Shown piece after piece: positions 1 through 13,964 of a stretch of 64,000 nucleotides of DNA. Position 1 is the first letter of the stretch. Each line of letters begins with the position of its first letter. Source of the stretch: Glycine soja (Eukaryota > Streptophyta > Magnoliopsida > Fabales > Fabaceae). The notes under the pieces are model-generated. The model did no database searches, had not been told where the DNA came from, and worked only from the letters and a program-made list of their open reading frames with translations. Location of the stretch: contig NC_041016.1 of assembly GCF_004193775.1 (NCBI RefSeq), positions 39,478,547 through 39,542,546 of the forward strand, given 5' to 3'. The position numbers and the translations under genes were made by a program.

Positions 1-3000
1 TGTCCGCTATTATTTTTTCTATTCAATCCCCTGATAATATTTGTACGATGTCTTTTAGGAAATGTTCGATCGGCGTCATCCGGTGATTCTTCTATTTTAG
101 ACCTGGATCGGTCCTCTATCCTGGCAGACATCGACTACCATTTTTTTTATCAATATCGGTGAATAATTTTTTTTTGTCGAGGTGGGCCAATGTTTTTCTA
201 GCCGAGTAAATGAGTGCATGCCAGTGTCGGCCGAAACACAACTTCGGTTGAGTTCGCACGAAAAAACAAAGCCGACCTACATTGTAAGTTTTATAGGCGA
301 CAGCGAACAACAAAACTTCCTATACCGTCAAAAATATTATCGGCCAGTGTTTGGAAATGAAATTCCACAATGCCGATAGATAAATATCAATCGTGGCTAT
401 TTAACGACCAATGTCCGCTATTGTTTTTTCTATTCAATCCCCCGATAATATTTGGACGATGTCAATTAGGAAATGTTGGATCGGCGTCATCAGGTGATTC
501 TTCTCTTTCAGACCTGGATTGGTCATCTTTCCTGGCCGAAATCGACTACCATTTTTTTTTTTATCAATATCGGTGAATAATGTTTTTTTGTCGAGCTGGG
601 CCAATGTTTTTCCAGCTGAGTAAATGAGTAAATGCCAATGTCGGCCGAAACACAACTTCGGTTTAGCTCGAACGAAAAAAAAAGCCGACCTACATTGTAA
701 GTTTGATAGGCGACAGCGAACAACAAAACTTCCTATACCGTCAAAAATATTATCGGCAGCATTTGGAAATGAAATTCCACAATGCCGATAGATAAATATC
801 AATCGGGGCTATTTAACGACCAATGTCCGCTATTGTTTTTTCTATTCAATCCCCCGATAATATTTGGACAATGTCTATTACGAAATGTTCGATCGGCGTC
901 ATCAGGTGATTCTTCTCTTTTAGACCTGGATCGGTCATCTTTCCTGGCCGACATCGACTACCATTTTTTTTTATCAATGTAGTTGAATAATGTCTTTTTT
1001 TCGAGCTGGGCCAATGCTTTTCTAACCGAGTAAATGAGTACATGCCAGTGTCAGCCGAAATACAACTTCGGTTTAGCTCGCAAAAAACTAAGCCGACCTA
1101 CATTGTAAGTCTTATAGGCGACAGGGAACAACAAAACTTCATATATTGTAAAAAATATTATCAGCCAGCGTTTGGAAATCAAATTCCACAATGGCGATAG
1201 ATAAATATCAATCGGGGCTATTTAACGACCAATGTCCGCTATTATTTTTTCTATTCAATCCCCTGATAATATTTGTACGATGTCTTTTAGGAAATGTTCG
1301 ATCGGCGTCATCCGGTGATTCTTCTATTTTAGACCTGGATCGGTCCTCTATCCTGGCAGATATCGACTACCATTTTTTTTATCAATATCGGTGAATAATT
1401 TTTTTTTGTCGAGGTGGGCCAATGTTTTTCTAGCCGAGTAAATGAGTGCATGCCAGTGTCGGCCGAAACACAACTTCGGTTGAGTTCGCACGAAAAAACA
1501 AAGCCGACCTACATTGTAAGTTTTATAGGCGACAGCGAACAACAAAACTTCCTATACCGTAAAAAATATTATCGGCCAGTGTTTGGAAATGAAATTCCAC
1601 AATGCCGATAGATAAATATCAATCGTGGCTATTTAACGACCAATGTCCGCTATTGTTTTTTCTATTCAATCCCCCGATAATATTTGGACGATGTCAATTA
1701 GGAAATGTTGGATCGGCGTCATCAGGTGATTCTTCTCTTTCAGACCTGGATTGGTCATCTTTCCTGGCCGAAATCGACTACCATTTTTTTTTTATCAATA
1801 TCGGTGAATAATGTTTTTTTGTCGAGCTGGGCCAATGTTTTTCCAGCTGAGTAAATGAGTAAATGCCAGTGTCGGCCGAAACACAACTTCGGTTTAGCTC
1901 GAACGAAAAAACAAAGCCGACCTACATTGTAAGTTTGATAGGCGACAGCGAACAACAAAACTTCCTATACCGTCAAAAATATTATCGGCAGCATTTGGAA
2001 ATGAAATTCCACAATGCCGATAGATAAATATCAATCGGGGCTATTTAACGACCAATGTCCGCTATTGTTTTTTCTATTCAATCCCCCGATAATATTTGGA
2101 CAATGTCGATTAGGAAATGTTCGATCGGCGTCATCAGGTGATTCTTCTCTTTTAGACCTGGATCGGTCATCTTTCCTGGCCGACATCGACTACCATTTTT
2201 TTTTATCAATGTAGTTGAATAATGTCTTTTTTTCGAGCTGGGCCAATGCTTTTCTAACCGAGTAAATGAGTACATGCCAGTGTCAGCCGAAATACAACTT
2301 CGGTTTAGCTCGCAAAAAACTAAGCCGACCTACATTGTAAGTCTTATAGGCGACAGGGAACAACAAAACTTCATATATTGTAAAAAATATTATCAGCCAG
2401 CGTTTGGAAATCAAATTCCACAATGGCGATAGATAAATATCAATCGGGGCTATTTAACGACCAATGTCCGCTATTATTTTTTCTATTCAATCCCCTGATA
2501 ATATTTGTACGATGTCTTTTAGGAAATGTTCGATCGGCGTCATCCGGTGATTCTTCTATTTTAGACCTGGATCGGTCCTCTATCCTGGCAGATATCGACT
2601 ACCATTTTTTTTATCAATATCGGTGAATAATTTTTTTTTGTCGAGGTGGGCCAATGTTTTTCTAGCCGAGTAAATGAGTGCATGCCAGTGTCGGCCGAAA
2701 CACAACTTCGGTTGAGTTCGCACGAAAAAACAAAGCCGACCTACATTGTAAGTTTTATAAGCGACAGCGAACAACAAAACTTCCTATACCGTAAAAAATA
2801 TTATCGGCCAGTGTTTGGAAATGAAATTCCACAATGCCGATAGATAAATATCAATCGTGGCTATTTAACGACCAATGTCCGCTATTGTTTTTTCTATTCA
2901 ATCCCCCGATAATATTTGGACGATGTCAATTAGGAAATGTTGGATCGGCGTCATCAGGTGATTCTTCTCTTTCAGACCTGGATTGGTCATCTTTCCTGGC

Positions 3001-3656
3001 CGAAATCGACTACCATTTTTTTTTTATCAATATCGGTGAATAATGTTTTTTTGTCGAGCTGGGCCAATGTTTTTCCAGCTGAGTAAATGAGTAAATGCCA
3101 ATGTCGGCCGAAACACAACTTCGGTTTAGCTCGAACGAAAAAAAAAGCCGACCTACATTGTAAGTTTGATAGGCGACAGCGAACAACAAAACTTCCTATA
3201 CCGTCAAAAATATTATCGGCAGCATTTGGAAATGAAATTCCACAATGCCGATAGATAAATATCAATCGGGGCTATTTAACGACCAATGTCCGCTATTGTT
3301 TTTTCTATTCAATCCCCCGATAATATTTGGACGATGTCGATTAGGAAATGTTCGATCGGCGTCATCAGGTGATTCTTCTCTTTTAGACCTGGATCGGTCA
3401 TCTTTCCTGGCCGACATCGACTACCATTTTTTTTTATCAATGTAGTTGAATAATGTCTTTTTTTCGAGCTGGGCCAATGCTTTTCTAACCGAGTAAATGA
3501 GTACATGCCAGTGTCAGCCGAAATACAACTTCGGTTTAACTCGCAAAAAAAAACAAAGCCGACCTACATTGTAAGTCTTATAGGCGACAGGGAACAACAA
3601 AACTTCCTATATTGTAAAAAATATTATCAGCCAGCGTTTGGAAATCAAATTCCACA
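1..3656 (+). repeat. 411-bp satellite, three-monomer higher-order repeat (1232 bp)
   Basis: Tandem monomers of about 411 bp start at 370, 782, 1191, 1602, 2014, 2423, 2834 and 3245. Monomers three apart are nearly identical while neighbours differ: for example, the variant starting ATGGCGATAG recurs at 1191, 2423 and 3657. The repeat unit is therefore a trimer of about 1232 bp, present almost three times. Differences between trimer copies are a few single bases and A/T-tract lengths. Short open frames of 65-69 codons in several frames simply follow the repeat and are not genes. The length fits the 411-bp soybean centromere satellite recalled as CentGm-4; the name is recall, the periodicity is seen. 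Confidence 0.93.
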
Positions 3657-6600
3657 ATGGCGATAGATAAATATCAATCGGGGCTATTTAACGACCAATG
3701 TCCGCTATTATTTTTTCTATTCAATCCCCTGATAATATTTGTACGATGTCTTTTAGGAAATGTTCGATCGGCGTCATCCGGTGATTCTTCTATTTTAGAC
3801 CTGGATCGGTCATCTATCCTGGCAGACATCGACTACCATTTTTTTTTATCAATATCGGTGAATAATATTTTTTTGTCAGGCTGGGCCAATGTTTTTCTAG
3901 CCGAGTAAATGAGTACATGCCAATGTCGGCCGAAACACAACTTCGGTTTAGCTCGCACGAAAAAACAAAGCCGACCTACATTGTAAGTCTTATAGGCGAC
4001 AGCGAACAACAAAACTTCCTATACCGTAAAAAATATTATCGGCCAGCGTTTGGAAATGAAATTCCACAATGTTGATAGATAAATATCAATCGGGGCTGAC
4101 CAATGTCCGCTATTGTTTTTTCTATTCAATCCCCCGATAATATTTGGACGATGTCTATTAGCAAATGTTCGATCGGCGTCATCCGGGGATTCTTCTATTT
4201 TAGACCTGGATTGGTCATCTTTCTTGGGCGACATCGACCACCATTTTTTTTTATAAATATCGGTGAATAATTTTTTTTTGTCGAGGTGGGCCATTGTTTT
4301 TCTAGCCGAGTAAATGAGTACGTGCCAGTGTCGGCCGAAAGATAACTTCGGTTGAGCTCGCACGAAAAAACAAAGCCAACCTACATTGTAAGTTTTATAG
4401 GCGACAGCGAACAACAAAACTTCCTATACCGTAAAAAATATTATCGGCCAGCGTTTGGAAATGAAATTCCACAATGTCGATAGATAAATATCAATCGGGG
4501 CTATTTAACGACCAATGTCCGCTATTGTTATTTCTATTCAATCCCCCGATAATATTTGGACGATGTCTTTTAGGAAATGTTCGATCGGCGTCATCCGGTG
4601 ATTCTTCTGTGGTAGACCTGGATTGGTCATCTTCCCTGGCCGACATCGACTACCATTTTGTTTATAAATATCGGTGAATAATGATTTTTTGTCGAGGTGG
4701 GCCAATGTTTTTCAAGCAGAGTAAATGAGTACATGCCAGTGTCGGCCGAATCACAACTTCGGTTGAGCTCGCATGAAAAAAAAAGCCGACCTACATTGTT
4801 AGTTTTATAGGCGACAACGAAAAACAAAACTTGCTATACCGTGAAAAATATTATCGGCCAGCGTTTGGAAATGAAATTCCACAATGTCGATAGATAAATA
4901 TCAATCGGGGCTATTTAACGACCAATTTCCGCTATTGTTATTTCTATTCAATCCCCCGATAATATTTGGACGAAGTCTATTAGGAAATGTTCGATCGGCG
5001 TCATTTGGTGATTCTTATTTTTAAGACCTAGATCGGTCATCTTTCCTTGCCGACATCAACTACCATTTTTTTTTATAAATATCGGTGAATAATGTTTTTT
5101 TGTCGAGGTGGGCCAATGTTTTTCTAACAGAGTAAATGAGTACAAGCCAGTGTCGGCCGAAACAAAACTTCGGTTGAGTTCGCACGAAAAAAAAAAGCCG
5201 ACCTACATTGTAAGTTTTATAGGCGACAGCGAACAACAAAACTTCCTATACCGTAAAAAATATTATCGGCTAGCGTTTGAAAATGAAATTCCACAATGCC
5301 GATAGATAAATATCAATCGGGGCTATTTAACGACCAATGGCCGCTATTGCTTTTTCTATTCAATCCCCCGATAATATTTGGACGATGTCTATTAGGAAAT
5401 GTTCGATCGGCGTCATTTGGTGATTCTTATTTTTAAGACCTGGATCGGTCATCTTTCCTGGCCGACATCAACTACCATTTTTTTTTATAAATATCGGTGA
5501 ATAATGTTTTTTTGTCGAGGTGGGCCAATGTTTTTCTAACCGAGTAAATGAGTACATGCCAGTGTCGGCCGAAACAAAACTTCGGTTGAGTTCGCACGAA
5601 AAAAAAAAAGCCGACCTACATTGTTAGTTTTATAGGCGACAGCGAAAAACAAAACTTCCTATACCGTAAAAAATATAATCGGCCAGCGTTTGGAAATGAA
5701 ATTCCACAATGCCGATAGATAAATATCAATCGGGGCTATTTAACGACAAATGTCCGCTATTGCTTTTTCTATTCAATCCCCCGATAATATTTGGACGATG
5801 TCTATTAGCAAATGTTCGATCGGCGTCATTGGTGATTCTTATTTTAAGACCTGGATCGGTCATCTTTCCTGCCGACATCGACTACCATTTTTTTTTATCA
5901 ATATCGGTGAATAATGATTTTTTGTCGAGGTGGGCCAATGTTTTTCAAGCCGAGTAAATGAGTACATGCCAGTGTCGGCCGAAACACAACTTCGGTTGAG
6001 TTCGCACGAAAAAAAAAAGCCGACCTACATTGTAAGTTTTATAGGCGACAGCGAACAACAAAACTTCCTATACCGTAAAAAATATTATCGGCCAGCGTTT
6101 GGAAATGAAATTCCACAATGCCGATAGATAAATATCAATCGGGGCTATTTAACGACCAATGTCCGCCATTGTTTTTTCTATTCAATCCCCCGATAATATT
6201 TGGACGATGTCTATTAGGAAATGTTCGATCGCCGTCCTTTGGTGATTCTTTTTTTTTAGACCTGGATTGGTCATCTTTCCTGGCCGACATCGACTTCCAT
6301 TTTTTTTATCAATATCGGTGAATAATGTTTTTTTGTCTAGGTGGGCCAATGTTTTTCAAGCCGAGTAAATGAGTACATGCCAGTGTCGGCCGAAACACAA
6401 CTTCGGTTGAGCTCGCACGAAAAACCAAAGCCGACCTACATTGTTAGTTTTATATGCGACAGCGAACAACAAAACTTCCTATACCGTAAAAAATATTATC
6501 GGCCAGTATTTGGAAATGAAATTCCACAATACCGATAGATAAATATCAATCGGGGCTATTTAATTACCAATGTCCGCTATTGTTTTTTCTATTCAATCCC

Positions 6601-6938
6601 CTGATAATATTTGGACGATGTCTATTAGGAAATGTTCGATCGGCGTCATTTGGTGATTCTTATTTTTAAGACCTGGATCGGTCATCTTTCCTGGCCGACA
6701 TCCACTACCATTTTTTTTTATCAATATCGGTGAATAATGGTTTTTTGTCGACGTGGGCCTATGTTTTTCAAGCCGAGTAAATGAGTACATGCCAGTGTCG
6801 GCCGAAACACAATTTCGGTTGAGCTCCCACGAAAAAAAAGCCGACCTACATTGTTAGTTTTATAGGCGACAGCGAACAACAAAACTTCCTATACCGTAAA
6901 AAATATAATCGGCCAGCGTTTGGAAATGAAATTCCACA
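3657..6938 (+). repeat. 411-bp satellite, eight-monomer block, copy 1 (3282 bp)
   Basis: Eight monomers that reappear in the same order, with the same private variants, 3282 bp downstream (starts 3657/6939, 4474/7756, 6118/9400 and 6341/9622). One monomer (start about 4069) lacks 8 bp in the usual ctatttaacgacc segment, and the same deletion is present in the second copy near 7378. This shows a block duplication rather than independent mutation. Confidence 0.9.
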
Positions 6939-9900
6939 ATGCCGATAGATAAATATCAATCGGGGCTATTTAACGACCAATGTCCGCTATTATTTTTTCT
7001 ATTCAATCCCCTGATAATATTTGTACGATGTCTTTTAGGAAATGTTCGATCGGCGTCATCCGGTGATTCTTCTATTTTAGACCTGGATCGGTCATCTATC
7101 CTGGCAGACATCGACTACCATTTTTTTTTATCAATATCGGTGAATAATATTTTTTTGTCGGGCTGGGCCAATGTTTTTCTAGCCGAGTAAATGAGTACAT
7201 GCCAATGTCGGCCGAAACACAACTTCGGTTTAGGTCGCACGAAAAAACAAAGCCGACCTACATTGTAAGTCTTATAGGCGACAGCGAACAACAAAACTTC
7301 CTATACCGTAAAAAATATTATCGGCCAGCGTTTGGAAATGAAATTCCACAATGTCGATAGATAAATATCAATCGGGGCTGACCAATGTCCGCTATTGTTT
7401 TTTCTATTCAATCCCCCGATAATATTTGGACGATGTCTATTAGCAAATGTTCGATCGGCGTCATCCGGGGATTCTTCTATTTTAGACCTGGATTGGTCAT
7501 CTTTCTTGGGCGACATCGACCACCATTTTTTTTTATAAATATCGGTGAATAATTTTTTTTTGTCGAGGTGGGCCATTGTTTTTCTAGCCGAGTAAATGAG
7601 TACGTGCCAGTGTCAGCCGAAAGATAACTTCGGTTGAGCTCGCACGAAAAAACAAAGCCGACCTACATTGTAAGTTTTATAGGCGACAGCGAACAACAAA
7701 ACTTCCTATACCGTAAAAAATATTATTGGCCAGCGTTTGGAAATGAAATTCCACAATGTCGATAGATAAATATCAATCGGGGCTATTTAACGACCAATGT
7801 CCGCTATTGTTATTTCTATTCAATCCCCCGATAATATTTGGACGATGTCTTTTAGGAAATGTTCGATCGGCGTCATCCGGTGATTCTTCTGTGGTAGACC
7901 TGGATTGGTCATCTTCCCTGGCCGACATCGACTACCATTATTTATTATCAATATCGGTGAATAATGATTTTTTGTCGACGTGGGCCTATGTTTTTCAAGC
8001 AGAGTAAATGAGTACATGCCAGTGTCGGCCGAATCACAACTTCGGTTGAGCTCGCATGAAAAAAAAGCCGACCTACATTGTTAGTTTTATAGGCGACAAC
8101 GAAAAACAAAACTTGCTATACCGTGAAAAATATTATCGGCCAGCGTTTGGAAATGAAATTCCACAATGTCGATAGATAAATATCAATCGGGGCTATTTAA
8201 CGACCAATTTCCGCTATTGTTATTTCTATTCAATCCCCCGATAATATTTGGACGAAGTCTATTAGGAAATGTTCGATCGGCGTCATTTGGTGATTCTTAT
8301 TTTTAAGACCTAGATCGGTCATCTTTCCTTGCCGACATCGACTACCATTTTTTTTTATCAATATCGGTGAATAATGTTTTTTTGTCGAGGTGGGCCAATG
8401 TTTTTCTAACAGAGTAAATGAGTACAAGCCAGTGTCGGCCGAAACAAAACTTCGGTTGAGTTCGCACGAAAAAAAAAAAGCCGACCTACATTGTAAGTTT
8501 TATAGGCGACAGCGAACAACAAAACTTCCTATACCGTAAAAAATATTATCGGCTAGCGTTTGAAATGAAATTCCACAATGCCGATAGATAAATATCAATC
8601 GGGGCTATTTAACGACCAATGTCCGCAATTGCTTTTTCTATTCAATCCCCCGATAATATTTGGACGATGTCTATTAGGAAATGTTCGATCGGCGTCATTT
8701 GGTGATTCTTATTTTTAAGACCTGGATCGGTCATCTTTCCTGGCCGACATCGACTACCATTTTTTTTTATCAATATCGGGGAATAATGTTTTTTTGTCGA
8801 GGTGGGCCAATGTTTTTCTAACCGAGTAAATGAGTACATGCCAGTGTCGGCCGAAACAAAACTTCGGTTGAGTTCGCACGAAAAAAAAAGCCGACCTACA
8901 TTGTTAGTTTTATAGGCGACAGCGAAAAACAAAACTTCCTATACCGTAAAAAATATAATCGGCCAGCGTTTGGAAATGAAATTCCACAATGCCGATAGAT
9001 AAATAACAATCGGGGCTATTTAACGACAAATGTCCGCTATTGCTTTTTCTATTCAATCCCCCGATAATATTTGGACGATGTCTATTAGCAAATGTTCGAT
9101 CGGCGTCATCCGGGGATTCTTCTATTTTAGACCTGGATTGGTCATCTTTCTTGGGCGACATCGACCACCATTTTTTTTATAAATATCGGTGAATAATTTT
9201 TTTTTGTCGAGGTGGGCCATTGTTTTTCTAGCCGAGTAAATGAGTACATGCCAGTGTCGGCCGAAACACAACTTCGGTTGAGTCGCACGAAAAAAAAAAA
9301 GCCGACCTACATTGTAAGTTTTATAGGCGACAGCGAACAACAAAACTTCCTATACCGTAAAAAATATTATCGGCCAGCGTTTGGAAATGAAATTCCACAA
9401 TGCCGATAGATAAATATCAATCGGGGCTATTTAACGACCAATGTCCGCCATTGCTTTTTCTATTCAATCCCCCGATAATATTTGGACGATGTCTATTAGG
9501 AAATGTTCGATCGGCGTCATTTGGTGATTCTTCTGTTGTAGACCTGGATTGGTCATTTTTCCTGGCCGACATCGACTACCATTTTTTTATAAATATCGGT
9601 GAATAATGTTTTTTTGTCTAGGTGGGCCAATGTTTTTCAAGCCGAGTAAATGAGTACATGCCAGTGTCGGCCGAAACACAACTTCGGTTTAGCTCGCACG
9701 AAAAACCAAAGCCGACCTACATTGTTAGTTTTATATGCGACAGCGAACAACAAAACTTCCTATACCGTAAAAAATATTATCGGCCAGTATTTGGAAATGA
9801 AATTCCACAATGCCGATAGATAAATATCAATCGGGGCTATTTAATTACCAATGTCCGCTATTGTTTTTTCTATTCAATCCCCTGATAATATTTGGACGAT

Positions 9901-10220
9901 GTCTATTAGGAAATGTTCGATTGGCGTCATTTGGTGATTCTTATTTTTAAGACCTGGATCGGTCATCTTTCCTGGCCGACATCCACTACCATTTTTTTTT
10001 TATCAATATCGGTGAATAATGATTTTTTGTCGACGTGGGCCTATGTTTTTCAAGCCGAGTAAATGAGTACATGCCAGTGTCGGCCGAAACACAATTTCGG
10101 TTGAGCTCCCACGAAAAAAAAGCCGACCTACATTGTTAGTTTTATAGGCGACAGCGAACAACAAAACTTCCTATACCGTAAAAAATATAATCGGCCAGCG
10201 TTTGGAAATGAAATTCCACA
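6939..10220 (+). repeat. 411-bp satellite, eight-monomer block, copy 2 (3282 bp)
   Basis: Second copy of the 3657-6938 block, in register at 3282 bp. Most monomers match their partner closely. Two stretches do not: 9107-9247 carries variants of the 7351 monomer instead of its positional partner at about 5825-5965, and about 7970-8000 carries variants of another neighbour. These look like conversion tracts laid on the duplication. Confidence 0.88.
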
Positions 10221-13015
10221 ATGCCGATAGATAAATATCAATCGGGGCTATTTAACGACAAATGTCCGCTATTGCTTTTTCTATTCAATCCCCCGATAAT
10301 ATTTGGACGATGTCTATTAGGAAATGTTCGATCGGCGTCATTTGGTGATTCTTATTTTTAAGACCTGAATCGGTCATCTTTCCTGGCCGACATCCACTAC
10401 CAATTTTTTTTTATCAAAATCGATGAATAATGATTTTTTATCGAGGTGGGCCAATGTTTTTCAAGCCTAGTCAATGAGTACATGCCAGTGTCGGCCGAAA
10501 CACAACTTCGGTTGAGTTCGCACGAAAAAAAAGCCGACCTACATTGTAAGATTTATAGGCGACAGCGAACAACAAAACTTCCTATACCGTATAAAATATA
10601 ATCGGCCAGCGTTTGGAAATGAAATTCCACAATGCCGATAGATAAATATCAATCGGGGCTATTTAACGACAAATGTCCATTATTGCTTTTTCTATTCAAT
10701 CCCCCGATAATATTTGTACGATGTCTATTAAGAAATGTTCGATCGGCGTCCTTTGGTGATTCTTATTTTTAAGACCTGAATTGGTCATCTTTCCTGGCCG
10801 ACATCGACTACCAATTTTTTTTTATCAATATCGATGAATAATGATTTTTTGTCGAGGTGGGCCAATGTTTTTTAAGCCGAGTAAATGAGTACATGCCAGT
10901 GTCGGCCGAAACACAACTTCGGTTGAGCTCGCACGAAAAACCAAAGCCGACCTACATTGTTAGTTTTATATGCGACAGCGAACAACAAAACTTCCTATAC
11001 CGCAAAAAATATTATCGGCCAGCGTTTGGAAATGAAATTCCACAATGCCGATAGATAAATATCAATCGGGGCTATTTAATTACCATTGTGCGCTATTGTT
11101 TTTGCTATTCAATCCCCCGATAATATTTGGACGATGTCTATTAGGAAATGTTCGATCGGCGTCATTTGGTGATTCTTATTTTTAAGACCTGAATCGGTCA
11201 TCTTTCCTGGCCGACATCCACTACCAATTTTTTTTTTATCAAAATCGATGAATAATGATTTTTTGTCGAGGTGGGCCAATGTTTTTCAAGCCGAGTCAAC
11301 GAGTACATGCCAGTGTCGGCCAAAACACAACTTCGGTTGAGTTCGCACGAAAAAAAAGCCGACCTACATTGTAAGATTTATAGGCGACAGCGAACAACAA
11401 AACTTCCTATACCGTAAAAAATATAATCGGCCAGCGTTTGGAAATGAAATTCCACAATGCCGATAGATAAATATCAATCGGGGCTATTTAACGACCAATG
11501 TCCGCAATTGCTTTCTCTATTCAATCCCCCGATAATATTTGGACGATGTCTATTAGAAAATGTTAGATCGGCGTCATTTGGTGATTCTTATTTTTAAGAC
11601 CTGGATCGGTCGTCATCTTTCCCTGCCGACATCGACTACCATTTTTTTTTATCAATATCGGTGGATAATGATTTTTTGTCGAGGTGGGCCAATGTTTTTC
11701 AAGCCGAGTAAATGAGTACATGCCAGTGTCGGCCGAAACACAACTTCGGTTGAGTTCGCACGAAAAAACAAAGCCGACCTACATTGTAAGTTTTATAGGC
11801 GACAGCGAACAACAAAACTTCCTATACCGTAAAAAATATTATCGGCCAGCGTTTGGAAATGAAATTCTACAATGTCGATAGATAAATATCAATCGGGGCT
11901 ATTTAACGACCAATGTCCGCTATTGTTTTTTCTATTCATTCCCCCGATAATATTTGGACGATGTCTATTAAGAAATGTTCGATCGGCTCATTTGGTGATT
12001 CTTATTTTTAAGACCTGGATTGGTCATCTTTCCTTGCCGACATCGACTACCATTTTTTTTTTCAATATTACTGAATAATGATTTTTTGTCGAGGTGGGCC
12101 AATGTTTTTCAAGCCGTGTAAATGAGTACATGCCAATGTCGGCCGAAACACAACTTCGGTTGAGTTCACACGAAAAAACAAAGCCGACCTACATTGTAAG
12201 TTTTATAGGCGACAGCGAACAACAAAACTTCCTATACCGTAAAAAATATCATCGGCCAGCGTTTGGAAATGAAATTCCTCAATGCCGATAGATAAATATC
12301 AATCGGGGCTATTTAACGACCAATGTCCGCTATTGTTTTTTCTATTCAATCCCCCGATAATATTTGGACGATGTCTATTAAGAAATGTTCGATCGGCGTC
12401 ATCCGGTGATTCTTCTGTTTTAGACCTGGATCGGTCATTTTCCTGGCCAACATCGACTACCATTTTTTTAAAAAAATATCGGTGATTAATTTTTTTTTGT
12501 CAAGCTGGTCCAATGTTTTACTAGCCGAGTAAATGAGTACATGCTAGTGTCGGCCGAAAAACAACTTCGGGTTAGCTCGCACGAAAAAACAAAGCCGACC
12601 TATATTGTAAGTCTTATAGGCGACAGCGAAAAACCGAACTTCCTATACCGTTAAAAATATCATCGGCCAGCGTTTGGAAATGAAATTCCTCAATGCCGAT
12701 AGATAAATATCAATCGGGGCTATTTAACGACCAATGTCCGCTATTGTTTATTCTATTCAATCCCCCGATAATATTTGGACGATGTCTATTAGGAAATGTT
12801 CGATCGGCGTCATCCGGTGATTCTTCTGTTTTAGACCTGGATTGGTCATCTTTCCTGGCCGACATCATCTACCATTTTTTTTTATCAATATCGGTGAATA
12901 ATGTTTTTTTGTCGAGGTGGGCCAATGTTTTTCTAACCGAGTAAATGAGTACATGCCAGTGTCGGCCGAAAAACAACTTCGGGTTAGCTCGCACGAAAAA
13001 ACAAAGCCGACACTG
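10221..13015 (+). repeat. 411-bp satellite array, plus strand
   Basis: About 6.8 further monomers without a clear long-range register, although the monomers at about 10400 and 11226 share variants 826 bp apart (two monomers). Ends at a breakpoint near 13016, where the sequence leaves the monomer after aaagccgac and jumps to fragments from elsewhere in the monomer. Confidence 0.92.
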
Positions 13016-13964
13016 TCGATAGATAAATATCGGCCAGCGTTAGGTAATGAAATTCCACAATGTTTTTCGCTGTCGCCTATAAAACTTACAATGTAGGTCG
13101 GCTTTGTTTTTTCGTGCGAGCTCAACCGAAGTTGTGTTTCGGCCGACACTGGCATGTTCTCTATTACTCGGCTTGAAAAACATTGGCCCAGCTCGACAAA
13201 AAAACATTATTCACCGATATTGATAAAAAAAAAATGGTACTCGATGTCGGCCAGGAAAGATGACCGATCCAGGTCTAAAAAAGAAGAATCACCGGAGGAC
13301 GGCGATCGAACATTTCCTAATAGCCATCGTCCAAATATTATCGGGGGATTGAATAGAAAAAGCAATAGCGAACATTGGTCGTTAAATAGCCCCGATTGAT
13401 ATTTATCTATCGGCATTGTGGAATTTCATTTCCAAACGCTAGCCGATAATATTTTTTACGGTATAGGAAGTTTTTTTTTCGCTGTCGCCTATAAAACCTA
13501 CAATGTAGGTCGGCTTTGTTTTTTCGTGCGAGCTCAACCGAAGTTGTTTTTCGGCCGACACTGGCATGTACTCATTTACTCGGCTAGAAAAACATTGGCC
13601 CAGCTCGACAAAAAAACATTATTCACCGATATTGATAAAAAAAATGGTAGTCGATGTCGGCCAGGAAAGATGACCGATCCAGGTCTAAAACAGAAGAATC
13701 ACCGGATGAGGCCGATCGAACATTTCCTAATAGACATCGTCCAAATATTATCGGGGGATTGAATAGAATAAACAATAGCGGACATTGGTCGTTAAATAGC
13801 CCCGATTGATATTTATCTATCGACATTGTGGAATTTCATTTCCAAACGCTGGCCGATAATATTTTTAACGGTATAGGAAGTTCGGTTTTTCGCTGTCGCC
13901 AATAAGACTTACATTGGCCGATAATATTTTCGCTGTCGCGTTAGGAAATGAAATTCCACAATGT
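13016..13964 (-). repeat. Inverted satellite segment (about two monomers) with scrambled borders
   Basis: From about 13072 to 13915 the satellite reads on the opposite strand to its surroundings. Both borders contain short out-of-order satellite fragments, including the motif taatgaaattccacaatg or its near copy before tttttc. The left border fragment (gccgacactgtcgatag followed by ggccagcgttagg) recurs without an inversion at 16102-16140. Short shared words at the jumps suggest template switching or microhomology repair. Confidence 0.85.
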
